NCBI GenBank assembly: GCA_964632995.1
Contig: CAZWDL010000002.1
Location: forward strand, 75,819-139,818
Reading direction: 5' to 3'
DNA: 64,000 nt
Origin: CAZWDL01 sp964632995
GTDB lineage: Bacteria > Bacteroidota > Bacteroidia > Chitinophagales > Saprospiraceae
Numbering within the stretch: position 1 is the stretch's first letter; each line of letters starts with the position of its first letter. Below are positions 8,586 to 17,707 of the stretch, piece by piece. The notes below the pieces were generated by a model, which saw only the letters and a program-made list of their open reading frames with translations, had not been told where the DNA came from and did not search any database. A program made the position numbers and the translations under genes.

Positions 8586-10046
8586 ATGGAATCACAACCG
8601 TTCAAACGCGCTTTTTGGACACTGGCCCTCGCCGGGCTCCTGCTTGTGCTCTACCCTTTCCTGTATCGTCAAAGCCCTTTCCTGCAGGAACATTTCCGTA
8701 CTTACCAAATCTCACCTGCCGCCTTGCGGGCTGCTCCCGCGGATACCCTAAGTGTGCAAGACAGCACCCTTGCACTCAGCGCTCCCGAGCCGCCGCCCAA
8801 ATACGACGGACGCGCTACGCTCGCCGCTTTTTACGAGGTGTTGCACAAGCAACGCGAACAGATACGCATCGGCCACTACGGCGATTCGTCTATCGAAGGC
8901 GACCTCATCACCGGCTCCTTTCGCGACAGCCTGCAACGTCGCTTTGGCGGGCAAGGCATTGGCCTCGCTCCTGTGGTCAATCCCATCTCCGGCTTCCGGC
9001 GCACCTTACGGCATTCTTTTTCCGACAATTGGAACCATTGCTATATCGGTAAAGAAAACCGGCAGGAACTCCCACGGGGTATTAACGGCGAATACTTTAC
9101 TTCCTGGGCAGAACCGGATACCACCCTGCAACCGGATACCCCGCCGGAAGCCGACACCCTGCGAGCCAAGGGGATGGAAGTGGAAAACGATCCCGCACAC
9201 TGGACTTTTTACCGGCGCGCCGCCCTCTTTCCCGGAAGCAGCATTTTTCCTTCCGCCCGGCTGTTCTACGCCGCCCCGCAACCCGATTCTACCGGCTACC
9301 TCGATGTGGCCGGCCGGCTCTTTATCCGGGCAGGCAGGGAAAATATTGCTTTTGAGCTCGATGGCTCCGCCGCTGTAAATGAACAAATATTGAGTGCCGA
9401 TCCCCTAAGGCGGCTACACCTGAACTTCGAGATCCCTCCCCGGCAACCGATTTATGGCCTCAGTTTCGAAAGCGCCTCGGGGATCATCGTCGATAATTTT
9501 CCCTCTCGGGGCAACTCCGGCGCCGGTCTGCTGCAAATTAGTCAAAGCACCCTGCGACAATTCCAAAACTACCTGGATTACGACCTGATTCTGATGCAAT
9601 TCGGGCTCAATGCCCTCAATGAGAAAATGATAGATTACCGTTGGTACGAAAGGGAGATGGGGCATGTCGTCCGGCACTTCCGCAAAGCCATGCCAGGTAT
9701 GGCTATCATGCTGATCGGCCCTTCCGACCGCGCCATCAAAATCGGAGGGAGCATGCAGACCGACCCCAGCCTGCCCCGCATCACCGCCGCCCTGCGCCGC
9801 GTAGCCGAAGCAAACGGTACGGCCTTTTTCAGTTTTTACGAAGCAATGGGCGGACAAGGCAGTATGATCGAATGGGTGGAAGAGCGGCAACCCCGCCTGG
9901 CCAATACCGATTACACCCACTTCAACTTCGCCGGGGCCCGGAAAGCAGCGCTGCTGTTACTTGATTTCCTGCTCGAAGGGTACGAAAATCATCAAAGTGA
10001 AAAGACGACACCGGAAGAAAGTAATAGAACAACGAAGGATGATTAG
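8586..10046 (+). CDS. SGNH/GDSL-family hydrolase or O-acetyltransferase, membrane-anchored
   Basis: The product is 486 residues. An N-terminal membrane segment (about residues 9-25, FWTLALAGLLLVLYPFL) serves as anchor or uncleaved signal. The SGNH motifs are present in order: GDSSIEGD with catalytic Ser101, an Asn in QFGLNALN (block III), and DYTHFN with Asp442 and His445 (block V). Between them is an insert of about 250 residues rich in beta strands, probably a carbohydrate-binding or jelly-roll part. The start at 8586 is preferred because a promoter motif sits 22 bases upstream. It is translationally coupled to the next gene (8-base overlap) and forms an operon with a second SGNH protein and an MBOAT enzyme, pointing to acyl transfer onto a surface polymer. 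Confidence 0.82.
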   Translation: MESQPFKRAFWTLALAGLLLVLYPFLYRQSPFLQEHFRTYQISPAALRAAPADTLSVQDSTLALSAPEPPPKYDGRATLAAFYEVLHKQREQIRIGHYGDSSIEGDLITGSFRDSLQRRFGGQGIGLAPVVNPISGFRRTLRHSFSDNWNHCYIGKENRQELPRGINGEYFTSWAEPDTTLQPDTPPEADTLRAKGMEVENDPAHWTFYRRAALFPGSSIFPSARLFYAAPQPDSTGYLDVAGRLFIRAGRENIAFELDGSAAVNEQILSADPLRRLHLNFEIPPRQPIYGLSFESASGIIVDNFPSRGNSGAGLLQISQSTLRQFQNYLDYDLILMQFGLNALNEKMIDYRWYEREMGHVVRHFRKAMPGMAIMLIGPSDRAIKIGGSMQTDPSLPRITAALRRVAEANGTAFFSFYEAMGGQGSMIEWVEERQPRLANTDYTHFNFAGARKAALLLLDFLLEGYENHQSEKTTPEESNRTTKDD

Positions 10047-11589
10047 GGTAACCGAAACATATAAACCGGGCAACCTGGAGTTGGGGAGAGCCCCGAACCT
10101 AGGGAAGGGAAAGTATGATATTCAAGAATCCCTTGTGGAATGCATTTACAGCTTCTTTCGCACCAGAGGCCCAATCCTTCTCTTCCTTACCGGGATTGCT
10201 TATTCGTATCCGGCGATGGGGCAAAAAGCCGTTTCACCGGATATACCTTCGATAGATACAGCCGTTTACGACTTTCTGGATTACGCCAAAAATCACATCG
10301 GACAGGCTGCCGCGCTGGCTCCGTTTTTTCAAAAACTGACCCTGCTGGAAGCCGGAAAAACCCACCGTATCAGCATCGTTCACATTGGAGATTCTCATAT
10401 ACAAGCCGATCTCTGGAGCGGCCGCCTCCGCAGTCTCCTCCAGGAGCGGTTCGGCAATGCCGGACGAGGGCTCGTGTTTCCCTACACACTCGCGCGCAGC
10501 AATTGCCCCCTGGACTTGGACTTTACCAGCAATACTCCCTGGGTAGCCCGCAAGAGCGTCTTCCGGCGGGAAGGCCCTCCCCTGGGCATCAGCGGTATCA
10601 GCATCCAATCCGAAGGGCGGGCTCCGACCGTTGAAATCAAGCTCCAGGACCGCTACCACTACGGACAGGATTATCGCTTCGACAGGGTGACGGTATTCCA
10701 TACCGCAGATGAAACCTTACAGCCCTGGCTGCCGAGGGCCCGGGCGCCATCCGCCTATGTCACTGCCGGCAACGGACGCCATCAGGTGGAATCGGGGGAT
10801 ACGCTCTATGACCTGGCGCGCCGCTACGGCTGCTCCGTCGCGGATCTGCAGCGCTGGAACGGATTGACAGACAGCCGGATTGACATTGGCCGGCGGCTCA
10901 TCGTCAGCTCTTCCGCAGTGCCTCCTCCCGCCCCGGTCGAACTGCCACCCGGTGTTGAAAAAGAACCGCTTTCCGCTCAGTGCACCCGTTATCGACTCCC
11001 CGAACCTGTTAGTAGGTTGACGCTCGCAAGGCCGGGAGAAAAAACAGCGGGGGCCACCCTCTTCGGACTTATCCTGGAAAAAAGCAATCAACCGGGCATT
11101 CTCTATCACAGTATCGGCGTCAATGGCGTCACCTATTATCACTTTAACCGGGCCGAGTATTTCAGCGCACAGTTGCCCGTTCTACGCCCCGATTTAATAA
11201 TCGTATCTCTGGGTACCAATGAAGCGCTGGCTACTTCTACCGAGGAAAGCAAATTCCGGGGAGAGGTGCAAAAACTGCTGGCTACGCTTCGGAAGGTAAG
11301 CCCTGAAGCCGCCCTGCTGCTGACCACCAATCCCGACGTATTGCGCCGCAAGCGCTACGACAACCCCGCCAACCTGATGGTGCGCAAAGTCATCCTGGAA
11401 GTGGCCGCTGAGGCTCAGCTGGGATACTGGGACCTGCACAGTCTTATGGGTGGACGGGGCGCCGTAAAAAACTGGCGTGAAGCCAGACTGGCGCACACCG
11501 ATTTTATTCACTTCACTAAGGAAGGCTACTGGCTACAGGCCCGGTTGCTGTACCAGGCGCTAATGAAGGCTTACGATGGGAATTATTGA
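10039..11589 (+). CDS. SGNH-family hydrolase/acyltransferase with inserted LysM domain
   Basis: The frame from ATG 10039 gives 516 residues; that ATG overlaps the upstream stop, implying coupling. The signal-like stretch (PILLFLTGIAYSYPAMG) starts only at about residue 44, so GTG 10134 is an alternative start. SGNH motifs: HIGDSHIQAD (Ser119), GTNEA (block III) and DFIHF (Asp488, His491). Between blocks I and III, about residues 248-291, lies a LysM domain: QVESGDTLYDLARRYG, then LQRWNGL and IDIGRRLIV. LysM binds N-acetylglucosamine polymers, usually peptidoglycan, so the enzyme is probably held on the wall. It overlaps the MBOAT gene by 14 bases. Confidence 0.82.
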   Translation: MIRVTETYKPGNLELGRAPNLGKGKYDIQESLVECIYSFFRTRGPILLFLTGIAYSYPAMGQKAVSPDIPSIDTAVYDFLDYAKNHIGQAAALAPFFQKLTLLEAGKTHRISIVHIGDSHIQADLWSGRLRSLLQERFGNAGRGLVFPYTLARSNCPLDLDFTSNTPWVARKSVFRREGPPLGISGISIQSEGRAPTVEIKLQDRYHYGQDYRFDRVTVFHTADETLQPWLPRARAPSAYVTAGNGRHQVESGDTLYDLARRYGCSVADLQRWNGLTDSRIDIGRRLIVSSSAVPPPAPVELPPGVEKEPLSAQCTRYRLPEPVSRLTLARPGEKTAGATLFGLILEKSNQPGILYHSIGVNGVTYYHFNRAEYFSAQLPVLRPDLIIVSLGTNEALATSTEESKFRGEVQKLLATLRKVSPEAALLLTTNPDVLRRKRYDNPANLMVRKVILEVAAEAQLGYWDLHSLMGGRGAVKNWREARLAHTDFIHFTKEGYWLQARLLYQALMKAYDGNY

Positions 11590-13312
11590 CTGGCAGGACA
11601 TAGCATCCTTTTTTCTCTACGATCCCAGCCGGCCGCTGTTGTTCAACAGTACTGCTTTCCTCGTATTGTTCGCAGCCTTTTTCGGGGTTTATATCCTGCT
11701 GCTACGCCGCTTTGACCTGCGACTGCTTTACACCCTGGCTTTTTCACTTTATTTCTACTACCTGTCCAGCGGTTTTTTCTTTGTTCTGCTCCTCTTTTCC
11801 ACCCTCGTTGATTTCACGCTGGGACACTTTATCCACCGCAGCGCCACGCGGATAGAGCGGCGTTTTTTCTTGTGGCTCAGCCTGGCCGTCAATATCGGGC
11901 TGCTTGGATATTTCAAATACACCAACTTCTTTATTGAAACCGCTAACAGCCTGGCCGGCGCCGGCTGGGACCCAGCCAATATTTTCCTGCCCGTCGGCAT
12001 CAGTTTTTTCACTTTCCAGACGATGAGCTACAGCATTGATATTTACCGCGGCAAACTGGCTCCGGTTACGGAGCGAATCGTCGATGTGCCCAGTTTTTTC
12101 CGAAGTCTGTTAGACTTTGCCTTTTTCGTCAGCTTTTTCCCTCAGCTGGTCGCCGGCCCTATCGTCCGGGCGGCCGAGTTTATCCCGCAGATCCGGCAAC
12201 GGCCGCAAGTCAGTGAAAGGGATATCAGCCGGGCCTGGCTGCTCATCCTCGGTGGTTTGTTCAAAAAGGCGGTCATCAGCGATTTTATCAGCATCAACTT
12301 CGTCGACCGCGTATTCGAAAGCCCGGCCCTTTATTCGGGGTTTGAGAACCTGATGGCCGTTTATGGCTATGCCATACAGATCTATTGTGACTTTTCGGGT
12401 TACTCCGATATGGCGATCGGGCTGGCGCTGCTACTCGGTTTTCGCCTTCCGGAAAACTTCCGCCGCCCCTATCGGGCCGAAAGCGTTCAGGACTTCTGGC
12501 GGCGCTGGCACATCAGCCTGTCTACCTGGCTGCGCGACTATCTCTACATTTCGCTCGGCGGCAACCGGCGCGGTCGTTTCCGCACCTATCTAAACCTCAT
12601 GATCACCATGTTGCTGGGCGGCCTCTGGCACGGCGCCAGCTGGGTGTTTATCGCCTGGGGCGGTCTGCACGGCATCGCGCTGGCCATCGACCGCTATTTG
12701 CGGGAGCAGGGGCGGCTGTTCGTGAACCCGGCGATCCGGGCGGCTTTCATTCTGCTTTGGGTGCACTTTATGGGCGCGATAGCCATTCACCTTTCTTACT
12801 GGACACACCTGCTGTCGGCCGACAACTACGTCCTCCTGTTCGAACACAATGCGCTGCTCGCCGCCGGGTGGGCTACGCTGGCGGGGCTGGCCTGGTTGCT
12901 GGACAAACTCCTGAGCCGTCTCTCCGGCAGGCAAACCATCGTCCTCAGTCGTGGAATAGCGATCTTCCTGGTTTTCCAATTCATCTGCCTCTGCTGGGTC
13001 TTTTTCCGCAGCGGCGCGCTCTACAATCCAATGCCGCCGCTGCAAACCACCGGCGAAGTCCTGACCCAAATGCTCACTGCCTTCCGGCCGGAGCTCATCC
13101 CACAAGTGCTGGAAGGGTACCGCCAGGTATTCGCGCTGATACTGCTAGGCTATCTGCTTCACTACTTCCCCCGGCCATGGTCAAAAGCCTTCGAAAACTT
13201 TTATCATGAGCTGCCCTGGCCCGCGAAGTCCTTCTCCATAGCTCTCGTGATCTGGATCGTCATTCAAACCGCCAGTTCGGAGGTGGCGCCGTTCATCTAT
13301 TTCCAGTTTTAA
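11576..13312 (+). CDS. MBOAT-family membrane O-acyltransferase (AlgI/PatA-like)
   Basis: The product is 578 residues with about ten hydrophobic segments. MBOAT hallmarks are clear: YFKYTNFF and GISFFTFQTMSYSIDIYRG in the first half, DFWRRWHISLSTWLRDYLYISLGGNR in two parts of the core, and LLGGLWHGASW with the invariant His352. These enzymes move acetyl groups from a cytoplasmic donor across the membrane for transfer to polysaccharide, teichoic acid or peptidoglycan. The start overlaps the SGNH/LysM gene by 14 bases. MBOAT plus SGNH pairs are the known core of O-acetylation systems (AlgI/AlgJ/AlgX, PatA/PatB). The acceptor is not known here. Confidence 0.92.
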   Translation: MGIIDWQDIASFFLYDPSRPLLFNSTAFLVLFAAFFGVYILLLRRFDLRLLYTLAFSLYFYYLSSGFFFVLLLFSTLVDFTLGHFIHRSATRIERRFFLWLSLAVNIGLLGYFKYTNFFIETANSLAGAGWDPANIFLPVGISFFTFQTMSYSIDIYRGKLAPVTERIVDVPSFFRSLLDFAFFVSFFPQLVAGPIVRAAEFIPQIRQRPQVSERDISRAWLLILGGLFKKAVISDFISINFVDRVFESPALYSGFENLMAVYGYAIQIYCDFSGYSDMAIGLALLLGFRLPENFRRPYRAESVQDFWRRWHISLSTWLRDYLYISLGGNRRGRFRTYLNLMITMLLGGLWHGASWVFIAWGGLHGIALAIDRYLREQGRLFVNPAIRAAFILLWVHFMGAIAIHLSYWTHLLSADNYVLLFEHNALLAAGWATLAGLAWLLDKLLSRLSGRQTIVLSRGIAIFLVFQFICLCWVFFRSGALYNPMPPLQTTGEVLTQMLTAFRPELIPQVLEGYRQVFALILLGYLLHYFPRPWSKAFENFYHELPWPAKSFSIALVIWIVIQTASSEVAPFIYFQF

Positions 13313-13335
13313 GGCTATTTATTCGCGCCTTTCCT

Positions 13336-13343
13336 TAAATTTG
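13336..13343 (+). promoter_or_regulatory. Bacteroidota -7 promoter motif for the adenosine deaminase-like gene
   Basis: TAAATTTG matches TAnnTTTG and lies 36 bases before ATG 13379. Transcription would begin near 13350, just after a possible in-frame TTG at 13349, so it supports the 13379 start. The -33 box is weak. Confidence 0.45.
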
Positions 13344-13378
13344 AACACTTGAAATTTCCCAAGAACAATAGCCGCATA

Positions 13379-14851
13379 ATGAATCGCACACTCTATCTCC
13401 TTGCAGCCCTTGTCTTCTTACCTTTTATATTGCCGGCACAAAACAGCCAGGAAGGGCAAAAAGCCATTGACCAGTTTCTGGAAGCGCATCGCGACCGGAC
13501 TGCCAGCCTTCGCGCCTTCTTTCAGATGATGCCCAAAGGTGGCGATTTACATCACCACTTTACCGGTTCTGTGTATGCGGAAACCTACCTGCAGGTTGTC
13601 GAAGCGGAAAACTACTGGCTGCAGCTCGAAACCCTTGAAGTTCGCCCCGACAAACCCCGGCGGCGACGCAGGGCATGGGAACAGATACAAGAACTGATCG
13701 AGGAAGGACGCTATGCCCCTTACCGCGACCGGCTGCTGCAACGATGGTCCATCCACGAGTACGAAGTTCACCAACGCCGTTCCCCCGACGATCAGTTCTT
13801 CGGCGCTTTCGCCGCCTTTCTACCGGCTGTGCTACCCGCACTGGAGGAAGGCTTACAGGAAATCAAGCAACGGGCAATCGAAGAGAATGTCTCCTATATC
13901 GAAACCATATTCACCGGCGTGCTTTGCCCGGAAGGTTCCTTTATCTACCCCGAACCGGCCGACAAGCTGATGTGGTATATTCAGGAAAGGCGGGATGTGA
14001 GCGGACTGTACTCCTTGTTTGACATCCTGTTTGATGACCTGCAGCAAGGCAATATGGAGGCTTGCGCCAAAAACTATAACGACATGGTCCGGGGATGGCA
14101 TGATTCCCTGGCGATGGAAACCGATTCTTTTGTAATGCGGTATCAGAATTACGTGCTGCGCACCAAAACGCCGACTCAGGTGTTCTCCGATCTGACGCTG
14201 AACTTCGAGTCGGCAGCACAAAGCCCCCTAATTGTAGGCGTCAATATCGTCGCACCGGAGCACAACCCCATCGCGGTTGGGGATTACTGGCTGCACATGC
14301 ACATGTTCCGGTATCTGGGCCGGAAGTATCCGCAGGTGAAAAAAGCGCTGCACGCCGGCGAACTCTACCTCGGCCAGACCCCGCCTGAAGCCATGACCTG
14401 GCATGTACGCGCCGCCCTGAGCATTGCCGGCGCCGACCGCATCGGGCACGGGGTGACCCTGCCCTACGAACACAACTGGCAACAGCTGCTCGATACGATG
14501 CGTCAGGCGGATATCCCCGTGGAAATCAACCTCAGCAGTAATGCCTTCATCCTCGGCATAGAAAAAGAGAAACATCCATTTCCCATTTTCCATCAGGCAG
14601 GCGTCCCTCTGGTTATCAGCACCGATGACGCCGGCGTACTGCGCACTAACCACAGTGAACAATTTGTGCGCCTGTTCAGCGATTTTCCCAATATGAATTA
14701 TGCCGACATCAAAGAACTGGTGTACAACAGCATCACCTACAGTTTCCTGGAAGATCAGGCACTGAAGCAGCGCCTTCTGCGAGACCTCGATGACCGTTTT
14801 GAAAGATTTGAACAACAGATGATCAACTGGATAGAGCCCGAAAAAAACTAA
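13379..14851 (+). CDS. Secreted adenosine deaminase-like protein (ADGF/CECR1-like)
   Basis: The product is 490 residues with a signal peptide of about 21 residues (ending ILPAQ). The metal-dependent deaminase motifs are all there: GGDLHHHFTGS (HxH zinc ligands), KKALHAGEL (HAGE), DRIGHGVTL, and ISTDDAGV (Asp pair). The arrangement and the long N-terminal region before the HxH motif match secreted adenosine deaminase growth-factor-type enzymes, which convert adenosine to inosine outside the cytoplasm. Substrate preference cannot be read from the sequence. The upstream -7 motif supports this ATG. A gap of 383 bases follows. Confidence 0.85.
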   Translation: MNRTLYLLAALVFLPFILPAQNSQEGQKAIDQFLEAHRDRTASLRAFFQMMPKGGDLHHHFTGSVYAETYLQVVEAENYWLQLETLEVRPDKPRRRRRAWEQIQELIEEGRYAPYRDRLLQRWSIHEYEVHQRRSPDDQFFGAFAAFLPAVLPALEEGLQEIKQRAIEENVSYIETIFTGVLCPEGSFIYPEPADKLMWYIQERRDVSGLYSLFDILFDDLQQGNMEACAKNYNDMVRGWHDSLAMETDSFVMRYQNYVLRTKTPTQVFSDLTLNFESAAQSPLIVGVNIVAPEHNPIAVGDYWLHMHMFRYLGRKYPQVKKALHAGELYLGQTPPEAMTWHVRAALSIAGADRIGHGVTLPYEHNWQQLLDTMRQADIPVEINLSSNAFILGIEKEKHPFPIFHQAGVPLVISTDDAGVLRTNHSEQFVRLFSDFPNMNYADIKELVYNSITYSFLEDQALKQRLLRDLDDRFERFEQQMINWIEPEKN

Positions 14852-15234
14852 AGCCGTTCCGAAAAATTCACAGCCGAATTTCGTCTCCGCTAAACTAAGC
14901 CGGGCAATTCTGCGTTATACAAGGTATACGAAGAAATAAAATATTCGTCTCCGCTCAAGCTACTTCCCGTGATTTGTTTTTAAACAGTCTAAATCAAATT
15001 CATATTATCGACCGAAAATTTACGCTAGTCTAAACCATTCCCTTATAACTGCCGCCTTTCAAAACTGACGGCACGACAATGTTTGGAAAACCCGTTTTAA
15101 CTATGCGTAGATCCCTCCCGGTCGACTATTTCAAGGACTGTCCCCTTCGGAGATTCCGTTCAGCGTTTTCGGATTACCGTGAAAAAATTTCCGGTTTAAG
15201 CGCTATCGTCTCTTACTCCAAAAATGAGAAAACT
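14852..15234. other. Gap between the deaminase-like gene and the repeat-protein gene (383 bases)
   Basis: No independent gene is supported. The last 156 bases (from 15079) are open in frame with the next gene and hold an ATG at 15079, but the encoded stretch lacks signal-peptide character and puts the hydrophobic core about 75 residues from the start, so it is treated as leader. The central part is AT-rich. No terminator hairpin was found. Confidence 0.45.
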
Positions 15235-16956
15235 ATGAGAAACTTACACTCAACGCAAATCAGTTTGAGAAGATTCTCAAACTATTTCGATGTCAGAACA
15301 TCTTCCCTGCTATACGCCTTTTTATTGGTCTGCCTGCCGCTCCTCGCTACCGGGCAGCAAGCCTTCTCCGGCGTTTTTCACCAAACAGAGGAGTCGCAAA
15401 TATACCTCTATGACATCAGCTGGGAAGAGCTTTGCTCACGCAACACCCAGCTGGGCGCCGAAGGATTTGAATTGACGGATGTGGAAGCAGTGCCGAAAGG
15501 TAACCAGACCCGATACTGGGCTATCTGGAAGGAAGGACAGCAATCTACCCGTATCGAGCGGGCCGGCGGCTGGGAAAACATGCTCAAACTCAAGCATCGA
15601 ATGGCCGACGAAGGATGGATACTTCAGGATGTAGAAGGTTTTCTCGAAGAAGGCAGCCGCGAAACCTTCCTGGGTATCTGGATTAAAGGCAACAAAGATC
15701 ACAAGGTGTGGAAACTCGACAGCTGGGACGGCCTGCTGAAACAAAGCGAAGTACTTGGCCGGAGCTACTACCAATTAACGGACATCGAAGCATTCCGGGG
15801 AGAGTACGGCATAACCAACTTTCTGGCGGTCTATCAGAAATTATCGCCTTCCGAACGCGCCTTCCCCATCCAGACTGATAATCCCGACCAATTTTACCAA
15901 GATAAAATCCGGCGTACCAAAAGCGGATATGCCATCGTCGACTATGAAACGTACCAGCAAAACGGCATCACCTTTTTGCTGGGATTGTACAAAAAAGCAG
16001 CTGTAAAGGATAACTGCCGGCACCGGCTCGACTGGACCAGTTTCGTCGCTTACCAACAGTTTCTCGGTGATAGCTTTAAGTTGATTGATATTGAGATCTC
16101 CGAAGGGGATGGCAACTTCATCGCCCCACCTGCCAACACTAACCGCATAGATCAGATGCCCAATATTTCCCAGCAGGTGCTCCGCAACGAAAAAACCGGC
16201 GCCCAGGGCGCCTCCTGCGCAACAGCCAATGCGCTGATATGGCTGGCACAACGGGGCTTTCCCCGGCTCTATGATCAGCAGCAGGGACAGGCAGGATACG
16301 AAGCACTGGCCCGGCGCCTTGCCGGTGACCAATACATGAAAGCCGCCGGTACACCCGGCTCCGACCGCTACACCGTAACCGAAGGATTGAGCAACTACAT
16401 TCTGGACCAAGGATACGATATCAAAGAGATCGCCGTCCGGGGCGTTCAGCCTTTCGACTCCCAGAATTTATCCCCGGCTCTGCGTCAGTACCTGCGTATC
16501 GACGATCAGCCGGATAATACAAAACTCGATTTTGCCAAAGAAAGCCTCGTTGGCAACAGTATCGCTCTCCTGCAATGGGGCATTTATGAAGCTGATCCGC
16601 AGGACAGCCTCAACCGGGATTTTAATAAAGTCGGCGAACGCTGGGCCACCCTCGTCGGATACGGCCTCAACGAATACGGCAACGAAAACCCCAACGTTCT
16701 CATCGTACATAGCCCCACCAGCGGAGGAGAAGCTCCTATTTATCTCAGCGTAAAAGAAGTGAATAACCGGATTAAACTACACCGGAAGGCAAAGTTGCAC
16801 ATAAGTCCGCGCACAAGTATTCCTGCCGACGGGCAACCCTACCTGGAAAATGCCTTGCGCGTCGAAGGAGAACGCTTCGCAATATGGGAGAATATCATCG
16901 TCGTCAAACTGAACGAACCGGCAGTGGCGAAGTCGGAGCTCTTACGGCAGGATTGA
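15235..16956 (+). CDS. Secreted BTRD-like repeat protein with C39/papain-like C-terminal domain
   Basis: From ATG 15235 the product is 573 residues. A signal peptide follows a polar n-region (hydrophobic LLYAFLLVCLPLLATG, residues about 25-40). Then come five repeats of about 48 residues, each with a Trp or Pro start, a G-x2-L-x-D-hE core and an aromatic-rich end (for example GFELTDVEAVPKGN, GWILQDVEGF, YYQLTDIEAF). These resemble bacterial tandem repeat domain 1. The C-terminal 240 residues start with GASCATANALIWLAQ, like the catalytic-Cys helix of C39-like peptidases (Cys328), and include WATLVGYG. The position where the family normally has His before that strand is Arg-Trp, so activity is doubtful. 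Substrate unknown. Confidence 0.65.
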   Translation: MRNLHSTQISLRRFSNYFDVRTSSLLYAFLLVCLPLLATGQQAFSGVFHQTEESQIYLYDISWEELCSRNTQLGAEGFELTDVEAVPKGNQTRYWAIWKEGQQSTRIERAGGWENMLKLKHRMADEGWILQDVEGFLEEGSRETFLGIWIKGNKDHKVWKLDSWDGLLKQSEVLGRSYYQLTDIEAFRGEYGITNFLAVYQKLSPSERAFPIQTDNPDQFYQDKIRRTKSGYAIVDYETYQQNGITFLLGLYKKAAVKDNCRHRLDWTSFVAYQQFLGDSFKLIDIEISEGDGNFIAPPANTNRIDQMPNISQQVLRNEKTGAQGASCATANALIWLAQRGFPRLYDQQQGQAGYEALARRLAGDQYMKAAGTPGSDRYTVTEGLSNYILDQGYDIKEIAVRGVQPFDSQNLSPALRQYLRIDDQPDNTKLDFAKESLVGNSIALLQWGIYEADPQDSLNRDFNKVGERWATLVGYGLNEYGNENPNVLIVHSPTSGGEAPIYLSVKEVNNRIKLHRKAKLHISPRTSIPADGQPYLENALRVEGERFAIWENIIVVKLNEPAVAKSELLRQD

Positions 16957-16971
16957 AAGGCAGCAGGCAGT

Positions 16972-17610
16972 TTACCCGGCCTGTAACAGTTCTTCAATTT
17001 TTTCAGCGAGCGGCTCATACGATACGTACCCTTTATTGAGCAAATAAGCTTTTTCTCCCTGGCTCATGACGGTGGTAGGAAAGCCCCTGATGCCAAATTC
17101 TGCCGTCACGGCAAAGTCTTCTCTCGCCAGCTGCTGAAAGCGATCCACCCCCATCTGTTCCAGGAAGCGGTCAGCCGGCAGGTCAAACGGTTCGAGATAA
17201 GGACGATACGCCTCCAAATCGGCGGGCGGCATTCCGTCGTAATATACGGCCCGTTGCAGGGTATTGGCAAACGGTACGGTTTGATCCGGCAAATAGGAGC
17301 GAAAAACAGTCATCGCTACGGCAGGCAGGCGAGAGTCGAATATCATCTCTCCTTTCTCCAACTTATCCAGAAAAGCCTTGCCGAAAGTAACCCCTGTCGT
17401 TTCCTCTACCTGTTTGTAGGCTCCTTTGATATAAGGCGCCGCTTTCCCAATGGGACCGGCCCGCTCGCCGGTTACCATGCCCCCGGAAACAACCTGGAAG
17501 TCCATCTTATCTTGGTATGTTTCGTAAAGTTGCTGAATGACCGGGCTGAATCCATAGCACCATCCACATAGCGCATCGTAAAAGTAAAAAAGCCGGGGTT
17601 TATCACTCAT
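16972..17610 (-). CDS. DsbA-family thiol oxidoreductase (FrnE-like)
   Basis: The product is 212 residues with no signal peptide, so it is likely cytoplasmic. The first strand is followed by the redox motif C15-G-W-C18 (FYFYDALCGWCYGFSP), then an inserted helical domain, and a cis-Pro loop GIRGFPTTV near residue 176, which together define the DsbA/FrnE branch of the thioredoxin fold. FrnE-type proteins are linked to disulfide or oxidative-stress chemistry, but the substrate here is not known. The gene ends 15 bases from the stop of the upstream plus-strand gene (convergent). Confidence 0.85.
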   Translation of the reverse strand: MSDKPRLFYFYDALCGWCYGFSPVIQQLYETYQDKMDFQVVSGGMVTGERAGPIGKAAPYIKGAYKQVEETTGVTFGKAFLDKLEKGEMIFDSRLPAVAMTVFRSYLPDQTVPFANTLQRAVYYDGMPPADLEAYRPYLEPFDLPADRFLEQMGVDRFQQLAREDFAVTAEFGIRGFPTTVMSQGEKAYLLNKGYVSYEPLAEKIEELLQAG

Positions 17611-17691
17611 AGGGTTGTATTTTGTGGATCAAACAATCTGGACGCCTGAAAGTTAAAAAGAAATTGAAGACTCGAAAGACGCAGATCCGAC

Positions 17692-17699
17692 TATTTTTG
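17692..17699 (+). promoter_or_regulatory. Bacteroidota -7 promoter motif for cardiolipin synthase
   Basis: TATTTTTG matches TAnnTTTG. It lies 39 bases before ATG 17738 and only 9 bases before the alternative GTG 17708. A start of transcription near 17706 would leave almost no leader for the GTG start, slightly favouring the ATG. Confidence 0.4.
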
Positions 17700-17707
17700 C
17701 GCAATTT

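Noticed and set aside
16959..16972. GGCAGCA/GGCAGTT as a further heptamer array
   Set aside because: Only two units with two differences; too short to separate from chance.
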